DNA of 64,000 nucleotides from Tribonema minus (GCA_017506865.1 JAFCMP010000511.1:682001-746000), one strand, 5' to 3'; shown: positions 19,435 through 32,045, counted from the stretch's first letter. Notes: generated from the sequence alone by a model not told the origin. Made by a program: numbers and translations.

Positions 19435-21631
19435 ATGTCTGGAGCTCTGCCAATGAGCTGTTGCAACATGGTGAGTCGGCACGCCTGTTCATGGCGGCGG
19501 CCCACGTTGCTGCTCGTGGCGATGTCCATGCTGACGTTGGCGGCTGGCTTTCAAGTACCAGCACCGAGTCATGTTCACAGTGCCTCGTTAGCAGCCCAAA
19601 CCAAACAGGACAGCAGCGACACGGTGTCAGACTACGCGGGCACAGGCGGCATTGCGAAGGGTATCGTGTCTGGCCTCACGAATGCCTTCAATGCCATATC
19701 CCCAGCTAAAGAGGAGGAAGTGGTCGTGAAAGCAGGGAAGCTCTCACCAAGACAGCTGTTCACCGGCATCAAGGAGGACTTCGTGGATAAGCGATACCTA
19801 TGGACAGGACTGATTGACGACAACCTGTACTCCGAGGACTGCCTATTCACCGACCCTACGTTGTCGTTCAGAGGTGAGTATGCCACACACGAACAGGCCA
19901 TTTCTTCGTCTGTCCTGAAGTTAGTCCAGGCAGCCAGTGTCATCTGATCATCAGCCATTTGCTGTGATGAGAACCGCAACATGATACTGTGAGCTGTTGT
20001 CAGGCAAGCGGTGCGCCAGGTTTTTGCCGTATTGGAAACGGCAGCAAAGTATACTTATCTGACCTATTGTATCCCAAGGTTGTCGTACACCGCCTAGTAG
20101 CTTGTATAGATCAGTCCTGATTTCATTGTCAGCTGTTAGCCTACTGAATTCAATGGGGTCGTCACAACTGCATGCTCAGAGTCGTCTTTACGACTCCGCT
20201 CAGACTCCACTCCGGCCAGAGTCGCTGTTGGAGTCACACGATGATTGCACAGCCCTCAAGAGCGGAGACGAAGCCGTTAAAGCGCACAGATCACCACCAC
20301 TCTGCGGAGCGAAGTTGCAGTCACATTTTGTGATAAGCCATAAAATCATGCAGCTCGTGTCGTCACCACTCTCACCTGAGCACTGACACGTGTCTCTCCT
20401 TCTTCTTTCACACAGGGCTCAGCACATGGAAGAAAAATGTGGGCAGCCTGCGGCCACTGGTGAATGCTCTGGTGCCGGAGTTTGGCGTGGACCTGCTGTC
20501 CTGCGAACTCAACGAGGTACGCTTTGTAACTGATGTAACTGTAGCACTCTCTGGGCGGTTGCCTTTATGTATACTTTGATATTTATTTCTGTTGTAATTG
20601 TAGCATTTGCGGGTCTGGCTACTTTTCTTCAATCTTACCGGGACAATTGTGAACGGTTGTCACAGCTCATGCTTGCAAGGGCAACTCAGCGGCCACTGAT
20701 GCTGTGCTGTTGTGTGATATCCTCTGGAGTCTATGGCTCAACCTAGTATTGCAGGCCAAAGCTGGCAGCTGCAGTGGATATTTGGCGCTAATCTCTGTGT
20801 CGGATCCCGTATCATGTACTGCAAGTAGGTAGTGTTGTCAATCGCGGCATGACCTTTGCAGAGACAGTGAGACAGATTTGAGACCTGCGCAGCTCTGGTA
20901 CTTGAAACTCATGGTTCGGCGAGATGCCGACGATACAGAAAAGAGGGCTTAAAGGTAGTGGATGTGCGCGGCGACCAGTTCTTCAACTTCCATTTGAGGT
21001 TTGCTGCTGCTGTCCACTGTATTGTAGACTGTGTATTACTGTGAACTGTGCCATGGAGTCATACATGCATGCCCTCACACCCATTGCCCGTCTCAGAGTA
21101 CGCCCGTGAACGACATGCGCCTCGCAGAAGGAAAAGCTGGCGCGTGTGGGGCTACTCACCATGTACATATTTGGGGGTGCAAATACGTCAAACATTGTGT
21201 CTCATATTTGACTGCGCCCTCCATGTTGTGGTCTTAACATTCGCCTGCGCTCGCACGCGAGGTCCGCAGAAGGAGAAGTGCGTACGCTCGCACTGACACT
21301 GTGGGGCTGCTCACCATTTACACACCTGCAACTGCGAATACGTCAAACATATTATATCACGTATGACGGCACCCTTGTTGTTGTGGTCACAACATTCGCC
21401 ACCGCTCGCACGCGCGCGCTGCAGAAGGAAAAGTGCGTGCGCGCGCGCTGGCGCATGTGGGGCTACATCAAGCTCCCATGGCAGCCGGCGGTGGACGTCA
21501 TAGGGCGTACTCGTTTCACCTATGACCCCGCAGAGGGCAACCGCGTCGTGGACTACTTTGAGACGTGGGAGCTGCCCGCAGGAGAGGCGCTCATGCAGCT
21601 GGTCACGCCGGGCAAGCGGCGCCAGCAATGA
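19435..21631 (+). CDS. DUF2358-like protein with bipartite plastid-targeting leader, three exons
   Basis: Exons 19435-19873, 20416-20516 and 21425-21631 join with matching phases (1, then 0) into 248 aa. The N-terminus has a basic patch, a hydrophobic signal core (LLLVAMSMLTLAA) and then GFQVPAPSH, resembling the signal cleavage site with following Phe ('ASAFAP') of proteins imported into red secondary plastids. The mature part has the DUF2358 signature: LSPRQLFTGIKEDFVDKRYL then WTG, LYSEDCLFTDPTLSF, a central helix (LRPLVNALVPEFG), and a C-terminal RARWRMWGYIKLPWQP, GRTRFTYD, VVDYFETWEL. This domain, in plants and algae, belongs to small SnoaL/NTF2-like plastid proteins of unknown chemistry. 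Intron 2 holds two decayed copies of the exon 3 head, and the gene's tail is tandemly copied after the stop. Confidence 0.87.
21118..21470 (+). repeat. Three tandem ~145-bp units, the last containing a functional exon head
   Basis: Units begin near 21120, 21262 and 21418. Each has (G)CAGAAGGA(A/G)AAG, then G.GTGTGGGGCTAC/GCTC-like sequence, then GCAAATACGTCAAACAT (units 1 and 2) and AACATTCGCC...GCTCGCACGCG before the next unit. The third unit is the real exon 3 of the DUF2358-like gene. The first two carry stops or breaks. Confidence 0.85.
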
Positions 21632-21870
21632 TGGTGATGATGCTCAGCTAGTGGCGATGATGCTCGGCAAGAAGCGCCAGCAACAGTGGCGCTGATGATG
21701 CGCTTGTGGCAGAGGGCAAGCGGCATCAGCGATGCTGGTTATGATCTGCTGGTCATGTTGGGCAAGCGGCCAGCAGTGGTATTTATGATCAATGCCGGGC
21801 AGGCGGTGCCAGCGATGGTGGTGCTGACCAGCTGGTCAACGCCGGGGCAAGAGGCGCCAGATTTTGACAT
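21590..21870 (+). repeat. Tandem copies of the 3' end of the DUF2358-like gene
   Basis: The last coding block (GCTGGTCACGCCGGGCAAGC, GGCGCCAGCAATGATGGTGA) reappears in diverged form near 21650-21690, 21710-21780 and 21800-21865, for example GGTCATGTTGGGCAAGCGGC and CAGCTGGTCAACGCCGGGGC. The copies lie in the 3' flank and are not in one frame. Confidence 0.75.
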
Positions 21871-22032
21871 TAGCAAGAGGGCGCATGGGCTGTGTACTGC
21901 GTGTGGCCACAACACCCCCATGTTTTTGATACGTCCTTGGCAGATTTTGACACAATTTACATGTAGTGCACCTGACAGGACGATCACACAGCGGGCAATT
22001 ACACGGTCGAGCCTTGCAAATACCATCCCCAA

Positions 22033-25000
22033 TTATCTACGGGAACTGCGCTTTTGACGATGTTGCAAGCGCACCGAGCGCTGCTGCTTGCGCGCCTGCC
22101 TGCCATGCAATGCGCTATGTGTGCCTGTGCGGGAATCACTAATATCATCATCGCCGTCTGCATGTATGCTACGTGCCCTCGCTTCGCCCATCATGTAGGC
22201 GAGCGTTGCCACGCTGTTGGAGTCGCTGTCTTCCTCCGCATGTGCTGTGTGCTGAGTGCCTCGTACCTGCACGTCATCATGACTATTGTCGACAACACGA
22301 GCGGTTTCGGTGGTGGAAACGGCGGGTACTGCTGCGGCGGCAGTCACAGGTGCCTGTGCCTGCACACTGGCGGCAACATTGTCCTTTCTTCGCGTTTTCT
22401 GCACGGACGCACTGCGCAACGGCGGCATGCTTGCAGGCGTGCTGCAGCTATAGAGGCTGGTGAGCTCACTACTGCCAAAAGCGGACAGCCCGAGCGGATC
22501 CATCGCTGCTGCCGCCTCGCCCAGTAACACCACACTTTCACCCCCACCATCCCCTTGCAGCAGCGACAGCACTTGCTCATCGCCATCGCCGCCGCCAACT
22601 TCAACTTCAAGGCCACCATCTTCCGCTTGCCGCTGACCCCATGGCGTGCAGTCATCACCCCCATCTTGAGACGTTGGCTGCTCGCGTACTGGCACACCCA
22701 TCTCTGCCTCGTCTCGAGCCACCAGCCATGTTGTTGGCAGACGGCCCAACAGATCAGCGCAGTGCTCAGCACACGGCGCGCTGTCGCCGAGCGCGCTGAC
22801 TGCACTGACGCGGTAGACGACTGTCGCGCCATGCTGAGCGATGGCTTTAAGTTGAAGTTGAGTCATTGTGGACAGCGGAGCGTCCACGCAGTGCGGCACG
22901 GGCACGGTGCGCAGCTGCTGCCACTTGTCGCCGCCGATGCGCCTGCGTGGAGTGTGGTCGCAGAAGTTTAGTTGCAGCTTTGCTCGTGTGAGTACATAGT
23001 GAGTGAAGCAAGGTGTGGTTGTTGTACGCAGATAAACCTGAATGGCGGACACCTGTGGCGAGCCGTGCACTGAGTGGCAGAACGTGCCAGGCGATGACAC
23101 TTAACCTGAGTGATGGTGCTGGATGGGCGGTCTGCATTAGCTGACAATGCGGCAAGGATTCATCCAACATTTTATATGCCAGCAGTCGACACATGTGGTC
23201 TGATACTGTACAGCCACAGCACCCCCTGAAACTGCGCTGCTGTCTTAACATGTGTAAAAAGTGCACCAACTCTGCACGGCCAGCGCATCTCTGCAAGGCA
23301 GCATTTGCCAGCAAACCCAAAATGTGCCGGTGCCATGCGCCAAGTCAATACCTTCAAATACTGTGAAGGACACTCTACCCTCAACTTCAACTTCAAGTTC
23401 AACTGCACAAACGCGACCCACCTGTCCACCCGATACGAGACAGCGTGCGGCCCGTTGGCGCAGCTCGGACTCCACCTTAGCGAGAATAAATAAAAAGTAT
23501 ACACACCCTTAACTTCAACTTTGTTCGTGGTCAACTTAACAAGCGCCACTCACCTGTCCACCCTATACGACACAGCATGCGGCCCGTTGGCGCAGCTGGG
23601 AGTCCAACTCAGCGACACCAGCGGATGGGGCCTCCACAGCGCGTGTGTCGACGCAAGCGTCATATGCTTAGGGTCAACTTCAACTTGATGCATAGTAAAA
23701 TTCACAAACGCCACTCACCTGTCCACCCTGTACGAGACGGCGTGCGGCCCGTTGGCGCAGCTGGGACGCCACCGCAGTGACACCAGCGGATGTGGCCTCC
23801 CCAGCGCGTGTGTCGACGCAATCGTCTTACAATCCTGTGCCTGCGCCACTGGCACGCCGCCGGAGTAGGGCGTATGTATGTATGTATGAAGGTGGTGCTT
23901 TGGTGACACAGCGAGGGCGCCCGTGTTTGCGGATGTTGCGCTGTTGTGGACTGTGTGTTTTGAACTGGTGGATGTTGTGCTGTTATGGACTGTGTGTTTC
24001 GGACTGGTGGGAATAGCTGGTGCCAGGGACGATGATGCTACCACGGTGAGGTGCAGTCCCGAGGGCACATCCGGCACTGCAGAGACACGAGCCGAAAGAG
24101 AGAGGGGGCGTTTGATGAATATTGACAGCACATTCCATGGGTGGTTGATGTATACATTCATGTGCAATTCAGATGTGGCAACTGGCAACTCGTCTGTGAA
24201 TCATGTAGGGTTGTTGGAATCGTGAATTTTTGGAAATTCAAGTCGTAAATCGTAATCGTAACGTAACGTACCGTAATCGTAAGCCGTAAAAATGCTGCTA
24301 ATTGTAAATCTTAATCGTAACATAAGTATGCCGTAATCGTAAATAGTAAAAGCCGTAAATGTCGTAAATGAGCTCAAAAATGAGGTTTTTTGTAATATGT
24401 GCACCCCCCGACCTCAACTCAGATATGGTTCACACATCAGGATCAATGTAACATGGTGAAGGACAATTATTATGTCTATTGCTTCAGAGCAGTACAGAGA
24501 GACCACCGTGAACATGTGCTGGCGAAGCCCTGAGCTCAATCTGGGCCTGTCATGCGGTCGTTTGGGGTACCCCAGCATCGTTCTTGCCGGAGTGACAGTA
24601 AGAAGTGTTAGCCGTAGTGTTTGCATCTAGCAGCCGCCTTCCTTTTGCAAGCTCGCCCGCACCAAGTCCCGCTCTGCTTTTGCGGTGTAAGCTTAAGCGT
24701 TGTGCGCTTACATGCACATCAGCAAGTACTTGTTCCGCAACGCAAAGAAGCTCGTCGGCGCACGCTGTCCAACAGCGTTGCACCTTCATTGCATCATCGC
24801 CACCAGTCACATGCAGCACTGCACCTGCACTCTCTTTCTCTCCCCGCACAACTTCACTTCAACCTGATTTTTGAGGGTGCGTGTGCAGAGAAAAAAACGA
24901 GAAACACGCTAGACTAGCAGGCTACTACCTACTACATATATACAGTATATGCCGCAAGTTACGGCGCCGGCACCGTAACTTAATGGAACCGTAACTTACG

Positions 25001-26318
25001 GTCTTACGATATGCGTTCTGATTTACGGCATACGTTACGCGTAACTTCACGATTTTTTTTTTTTTTAGATTGCAACCCTTAGAATCATGCGACAATTTCC
25101 CATTGTGTCTGTTGCCAGATGTGACAGTTGTGCGCACACAATTGAAGTTAGAAATGGCTAACCCTAAGCTCAGGCAAGTAGCCCTCAGCTGGCCCTAGAT
25201 GCTGACATGCGAGAGCGCTGGAAGCGAGCCCTCACCTAACATTAACCCTAGTAGGCCTAATATCACCCTTACTGACCCTAACCCCTGTCTGCCACTACAG
25301 CATCAATAGAACAGACAATGATTACTCTACGGGTCATCGAGATTCCTTGTCAAGTGCTATCGCAGGTAACGTAAGCCAGCACCTGCTCAATTTAGTGCCA
25401 GGGCAGCACGCTTGTCATCTGGCCTCATCACCGGTGTTTGCAGATGCAGTGCCGCTCACAAACGGTGATCTACCACTGCAGCGTGACAAAAACTGCGACC
25501 CCATAACTGGCTATGGCACCGCGCGACTTAACCATTGCACACGCACGCGTCTTAAACTTTGACAGCACATGCATGTTTGATGAGCAATGCTGTTGTTGCA
25601 GTGAGTAAACCTTCCGTAGAGCCTATCGTCTGATTCCCGCATGTTCACCACTTCAGGTCACACGGGCATACCTCAAGTCTGACTTCAAGTATGACGATGC
25701 ACTGCACACCGCCGCCTTGTGCCCACGCCGAGGGCGACCCTGCACAGTTTAATCATGCACAATTCACCATGGAAACAACGTTGGTGCTCACCATCTGGCT
25801 GCGTAGCAGCGAAAGCCACAGGCACAGCAGTCGCTGCCTGCTGCTGATCATCATTACTGTCGCCCTCCACGCTGCTGCCGCTGCTGCTGCTTGCGTCTTC
25901 GCGCTCCTCCGGGTGCTCTCGCCCCACCCGCACCCCCTCGGCATCGCACCCGACACATGTTATGGCTCTGTCCAACAACTGAACGTCTGCAGCCGCTGCC
26001 TCCTCCCTGGCCGCCGCGAGCGCCACCGCCAGACGCCGCCGTACTTGTAGCGCAGCACCAATGGTCAGTGCGTACTGCGTCGCCGGTCGAAGATCGTCGA
26101 TCACCACAGTGCTCAGCAGCGTGCAGCACTGCGCAGCACAGCCAGCGGCGGCGGCGCTGTCGTCAGTGGCTGTGGGGCTTTCAGCGAGCCCAATTTTCAG
26201 GGTGATGAGTAGGGGCGGGGCCGGGGCTGAGCGCTGGGGCTGGGGTTCAATGGCAGCGCTCAGCGTGAATCTGTTGAACTTGTTGCATAAGTTGAAGTTA
26301 TTCTGCTGGCGATCGCAT

Positions 26319-26350
<32 letters not shown>

Positions 26351-29300
26351 TTGGTGCTGCTGCCGCCGCTGCTGCCGCTGCTGCTGGTGCTGCTGCCGCG
26401 CGCGGAACAGCTTTTGAGCGATACGGATGGCGGTGACCAGCACCGGCGGCAGCTGCAGCTGCAGCTCTCTCGCTCCGCTGACAGCCACATGCGGTACCAG
26501 CAGCTGGTGGCATGCTTCAGCTGCCAACGCCTTCTGCAGCAGCTGCTCAGCAGCGAGCGCCTCGGTGCGAGCGGTTTCGGCGGTTTCGCGCTCGCGGCGC
26601 CTGCGCGACAGCTCTGCCCTCGCATACCTGTCGGCTTGCTGTGCGGCGGCGCGGTCATCGGCATCACCAGCGGCATTGGGATGGTGTCTCTGTCAGCAAA
26701 AAAGCATTTGCAGGTAGGTGCAGCACACTGATCTAAACCCTATCTTATCACTAGTAGTCACAGCCCTAGGATGAGGGTTAGTGCAGTGCGTTCCGTGCTA
26801 CGGCAGCGCGCTCAGTGGCAGTTCAATGCATAGGTTTGAAATTTGCCGTAGACGTCCTTGCAGCGTGGCTCAAAGTAACATACTCCAGGATACGCATACA
26901 TACCCATTACCCTACTCCTAACCCTAACCCTACGGACACGCATACATAACCATTGCATTGCAGTGGCAGAGTGCGACTACACACCCCTGCATATCATTCA
27001 CACATCTTCCACACCGTGCCCCAAAACAGGTGCTGGAAGCACCAGTCCAGGTGCAAGACGACACACCAAATCCGCGGTCTACAAACGCACCTGCCAGATT
27101 CTCGCAACCGCTCTTCTGACATAGGCCCCGCGGTACAGCGCTTGAACTCGCGCCGCCGCCCATGCTCTGCCTTGCACCGCTTGCGCCTTCAAGTCAAGGA
27201 AGCCGCCCGCGAGCACCGTTGCAAGGGCGTGAACTCTCGCATCGTCGGGTTTTGTGACAACGCTCAGGGCTCTCCCTGCGCCGCCTGGGCGTTACAGACA
27301 CGGAATGGCTTCAGTGAATATGGACTGTGATAGTTGGTGTTTGTCACAACGCAGAAACAGGTCTGCCTGTTACAAGAAGTGCGCACAGTTGAAGCATTAA
27401 GACTGGCGGTATCGCCTGCTGCCGTAGGCGTTGTGCCGGCTTTCATCACCAGGTGTTGGTGCGCTGCATCATTGCTCGCAAATCTGTGGTAAAAGCTTGG
27501 AACTATAAGTAGTTTGACACACAATTCAACATGACACACAGCTACTGCGGCAAGCGACAACGATCAGAAGTGCATCAGCAGCGGTGACCTCCTGCAGCAT
27601 CCAGTGAAACGATCTCCGCATTGCAAAGTACAGCAGGTGGAGGTGCAGTCACAACCACTCTAATAGAGGTAGGTTGCAAGAAAAACTTCAAAATGCACAC
27701 AGAACATCTTGCGCTTCCAAAAGCCGCTGCTCGACCACAAATCGCACACACGCACGCAGCAGAACCCGCACCTGACTCTCATTACAATATGAGTACTTAC
27801 CTCGGGCCGGCAGCGCGACCGCCGCCGCAGCCGACACGAGCGCCGCCACCAACGCTGCCTGCTGCTCGCTGCTGCGTGCGCGCGCCGACAGCAGCTCAGT
27901 CGCCACCAGCTCATGCAGCAGCGCAGCGGCGGCGTTTGTGTCGATTGCGTCAAGAGCGGGCGCGGCACGCAGGCGCCGTGCAAGCTGCTCTCTGCCCGCG
28001 GAGACGGCGGACGTCACGGCGGCCTGTAACAGACGGCCTGTCACCTGAGGGGTACGGACAGCGTCGCCGAAAGTAAGTGTACATAGGTGGGGGCTGCGCT
28101 TAATGGTTCTAAGCTGGCGTAGGTGCTGTGCGCCGAACTCCATGCAGCACACAGGCATGACAGCTCAGCAAACCATCACATTAGCAAAGCGTTCCGGACT
28201 TCAACTGTTTGTCGTGGCAGTACAGGTGCTTGAGCTGTTGCGCTGAATTCGAGCACGCTGACAAGGCGCACAGCCACATCTGGCAACAGCAGCGTTGCAG
28301 GCTCTAGCTCCACAGGCGTCCTAACAACAACTGAACCCAGAGTGCAGGCGAAGAGCTGCTGCGTGCATACACACTTTTGCCAACTCTGCCTCGTCATCGT
28401 CTCCCAGCGCATCTTCACCAAACTTCACCTTGTTGTCGCACAGCGCATCACCCAGCATCCTCGGTACATCAGCCCGCCGCGCTGCTGCCGGTCCATGCGG
28501 CGCCGGCGTGCCCTCGGCACCCTTGACAGCGTCCGCCGACGGAACATCGGCTCTGAGCACTGCTGCTGCTGCTGCCTGTGTGTCCACGGCTGAGCCGCGC
28601 TGCACTGCACGCACTGCTGCGCTCGTCTCATCCGCATGCCAATGATCTTGCACACAGCCGCTGTGGCGGGTGCACGCCGCGAGGCACCTCGCGAGGGGCG
28701 CGTCGGGGCCCCCAACTTCAACTTCAACTGGTTGACTCTCCTCGCCGAGCACGGACCCCCCCTCTTCTTCTCCATCCGTGTCCCCCGCATCGCTCTCGGG
28801 CCCGGCACCCCCCACTTCATGAGCGCTCAACCGTCCCCCCCCACAAATGCCGCTCTCTTCTGCATGTTCACCCCTGTCATCAGCCGGCGGCGGCGACGGC
28901 GCAGCGGCGACCAACTTCAACTTTGCCGCCCTGAGCGCCCCCTGCGCCAGCGCCCCCCGCACGACCCCCTTGGCCCAGCGCGCCACCTCCCACGCCTGCC
29001 AGTGGTGGAGCGCTGCTGCGAAGATGAGCTGCCGCCGCGCGGCGCATGCGTCCGCTGCCGCCACCGCCGCTGCTGCGCGCCGCTCGAGGCGCGCGCGCTC
29101 CGCTGCCGGCAGCGCCGCGAAGGCGGCCTTATCCATGTAGACCTGCAGCAACAGCAGCGGCGCCGGATATGCAGATTGGATGTTGAACTGAATGAATGTT
29201 GAACTGATGCCGGTGACGATCAAGAGGTGGGGCGCTGCGGCGCTGGCGGTGATGGCGCTGCGAGAGCGCGGCCGTGTTTGTGTTGATGTGTAGTAAAGTC

Positions 29301-31166
29301 GCCGCAAGGCACACTGAGAGCACTGCACTGCAGACTTGGTAACTGTGCAGGCGAGCATGGCGGAGTATTCTGATGCATGCAGCTCTTCGGAACCATATAA
29401 CCGGACCCTAATGACTCACGAGGGCTTCCAGATCCTCCGATTGCAAATCACTGTCTCTCTGGACACCACACTACATGACTTGATCAGCCTGTATACCTAC
29501 GCGAATATATTCACTCGTGACTGAATTCATTCGTGAATGAATCCACCTGCGAATGAGCGAAGTCATGCATACCTACCTTGGCACGTGAGCGCGCGGCCGC
29601 CACGCCCATCGCGACGCGCAGCGCCCGAATGCGCTCAGCTTCACGCTCCTCCTCCTCCTTCTCCGCTGCTGCTGCCACTGCCGCCATCGTCCCATCCGCA
29701 CGAACCCCTTCCCTCCACTGGCGTTCGCGCTCCTGCGCAAGCCTTTCATGAGCATCTGCGGCTGCAGTTTCAGGGGTTTCAGAGGGGGTTTAGATTAGGG
29801 TACGGTGGAGGTTTGGGTTGAGGCTAGCATGGTCGTGAGTGTCATTGCACAGCTGGTTATCGTTCGGCTCACTTTCCATCAGAGTCACACAGTGTGCACA
29901 CGCGCATAACGACGACTGTACAAGATCGTCTATTCCGTCTGTTGCAATGATGATCAGCGCGAGCGCGCTCGCTCAGGTGCTTTCGCACATGGCAGGGATG
30001 AGAGTTCAGCAGGCAACGCACTTGCTGACAGCCACTGAGCCTCACTTTGCCCCACAGAAGATTCCAACACATATGCCTGCACGCGCTACTCTGCACCAGC
30101 GAGTGATCACTTTGCTGGAGCAAGATGGAAATTGCAACCGGTGCGTGCTGGCCATCATTACACGCCGGCACTTGCAGCCATTCCATGCTGTGTCTTGACT
30201 GATTTTAGTATGGAGTGTCACCAGCAAACTGCACGTAACCGCTGCGACCGCCAGCGTTCAACGGCAGCACCTCAAAAGAAGAAGTATGTAGAGCTTGTCA
30301 CCTACATAGAGCTCTACGATCTTTCGATTCGTCCCCACGTAGAGCTGGGCAACTACGATCTGGGCTGCTTCGAGCCCTAATACAACGCACTACTTCATGT
30401 ACTTGAAGTATATATAGGGCGCCATGGCTCACTTGCTGCGAGCTCTGCCACAGCGTCCGCGAGGTGCGCCACCGTCGGCTGCAGTCTTGGGTCCCGCACG
30501 AGCGTCAGCGCCAGCACGCGCCGCACGCAGTCCCCGTACTTGAAGTACGGCCCCACGGGAACACTCCTGAGAACGGCGCTTAGAGGAACGGTCCAGATCG
30601 GCGTCGGTCCCAGCGGCGCGCCCGTGGCCAGCTCATACACCAGCGTGCCGAGCCCCCACAGCGCGCGCGCGAGTCCTGCATCGACGCCGCCGTTCTGCTG
30701 CTGTTGGAGTTGAAGTTGCACAGCGAAGGGTGACGCGCCGTAGCTCGCCGCGGCCTCCTGCGGCAGGGGCGCGGCGGCGACGTGGAGCCCCAGTTTCAGG
30801 TCCAGCGACGCCGCGTCGCTCGCGCGCACGGCGGCGGCGGCACCGGCAGCACCAGCGACAGTGGTGGCCGTCAGCGCGCGCGGGTAGAGGTAGGCCGTGT
30901 GGCTGCACAGCAGCGGCTGCTGTGCGGGGCCCTCAGTGCTCAGCAGCTGGCGCGACTGCAGCTGCCGCACGCCGGCGATGGCCTGTCTTGTCCAGCGCAG
31001 CAGGTCGGCCTGGCGCGGCAGCGCGCGCGCCGCCGCCAGCGCCGCCATGTACTGGTGCAGGGTTCCCACGCCCGGCCAGCGGAACAGCGCGCCAACTTCA
31101 ACATCCCAGGGGGCAGGGTCGAGTGGTGCTGCGGTGTCATTGGCCTCTGTGTGAATGGCCTCGTGG

Positions 31167-31202
<36 letters not shown>

Positions 31203-32045
31203 ACCTCTTCCATTTGCTGGTGCTGCTGGTGCTGCTGTTGAGCACGCGCGGCGTTGGCAATGACGTAGAAAGCGCAGGCCTGGACAGTGCAGTCGCAGAC
31301 TGGTGGTAGTGCCTGGCGGTCAGCAGCGTCTCGCTCTTCGCTTGTGATGCCCTGCTCAGTGCCCGCCGCAGCGGCCTTGATGAGCCGCAATGCCGCACGA
31401 ACGGAGTGTTTGTTGCTGAGGCCGCACCATCGCCGCAGCGCATAAGCCTCGTGGCCGTGCCCAACCCTCGTTATCCGCCTTGCTAGAAGCAGTGGCTCGG
31501 ACCACGGTCCACAGTCAAGCTCATTGCCGCATTGTTCGCATTGCACGGCAGCGGATACTGAGGGCCAGAAGGCCTGCACATGGCACACACACACACTGGT
31601 AGACTCAGCAATTGGAAACTTCAAGTTCGTCTTATGCAGCCTGACGGACACGCGCAGAATGTGTCCATGTGGTCTGCCGCGATGATTCACACAATAGTAT
31701 TATAAATGCATCTGCGTGCTGCACACTGCCGCATAAGCAGAACTGCTCTGTATTGCGTGTTTGTTTTATTCACCAGCACAGTGCATCATGGTGGATCTTG
31801 CGCAGCCACTACTGACAATGTCGAATGGACCTAGTCAGCCATGGTGCACACGCAACAATGACGTCAGGTGTCTGGCGACTTTCAGGGAGGCAACCGCAGC
31901 AGCTCACCGGTGCGTGCGCTTTCAGAAGCTGGAGATCCTCCTCGCTTAAGGTCGTTACCTCCTGCACACGGACCCGCATGTTTGGCCAGGCAGACCCCAG
32001 CATGCTGTGCACAAGAGCATCGATGGCATCCACATGCTGAGCCAT
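22033..32045 (-). CDS. Pseudokinase-like, coiled-coil and fibronectin type III protein, multi-exon
   Basis: Exons read: 32045-31908, 31573-30433, 29761-29577, 29142-28375, 28044-27801, ~26680-25792, 23834-23719, 22942-22033. Phases agree for the first five and for the last pair; junctions between 27801 and 23834 are unresolved and may hide exons. Exon 2 has a kinase C-lobe (ALWGLGTLVYELATG, then LVRDPRLQPTVAHL) but no HRD, and LKLGLHV stands where DFG should be, so an inactive kinase fold is likely. Exons 3, 4 and 6 are Glu/Arg/Ala-rich coiled coil. The last two exons form an FN3 domain: SLRWRPSCANGPHAVSYRVDR then a strand with YRVSAVSALGDSAP. PolyQ runs come from CAG tracts (31167-31200, 26318-26346). 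It could be two genes split near 30400, but the phase-1 match between 30433 and 29761 favours one. A scaffold or signalling role is inference. Confidence 0.65.
23425..23640 (-). repeat. Two decayed copies of an FN3-encoding exon
   Basis: Copies at about 23425-23480 and 23557-23625 repeat the true exon at 23719-23834: on the minus strand each encodes LRW.PSCANGPHAVSYRVDR followed by a donor. AACTTCAAC arrays lie at about 23383, 23511 and 23667, one beside each unit. Upstream parts of the decayed copies contain stops. Confidence 0.85.
24218..25053. mobile_element. Candidate non-autonomous DNA transposon with CGTAA-rich ends
   Basis: The ends carry AATCGTGAA (24218-24226) and its inverse TTCACGATT (25045-25053). 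Just inside each end lies a dense run of CGTAA/TTACG units (about 24236-24370 and 24955-25045). The ~836-bp unit is more AT-rich than its surroundings and sits in an intron of the minus-strand kinase/FN3 gene. Inside is a 99-codon open frame on the minus strand (24849-24550) with mixed composition and no recognised domain. No target-site duplication is clear. Confidence 0.5.

Noticed and set aside
22555-23320. Plus-strand frames opposite the FN3 exon (22555-22971) and minus frame 22847-23320
   Set aside because: No domain and no matching splice partners; the minus frame 22942-22033 continues the FN3 fold in phase.
21118-23834. Evenly spaced repeats considered as a CRISPR array
   Set aside because: Units are diverged exon/intron copies 130-170 bp apart in a eukaryotic gene, with no short palindromic repeats, uniform spacers or cas genes.
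30730-31309. Plus-strand frames opposite the kinase-like exon
   Set aside because: Antisense shadows; the minus frame has recognisable kinase C-lobe motifs and fitting splice phases.
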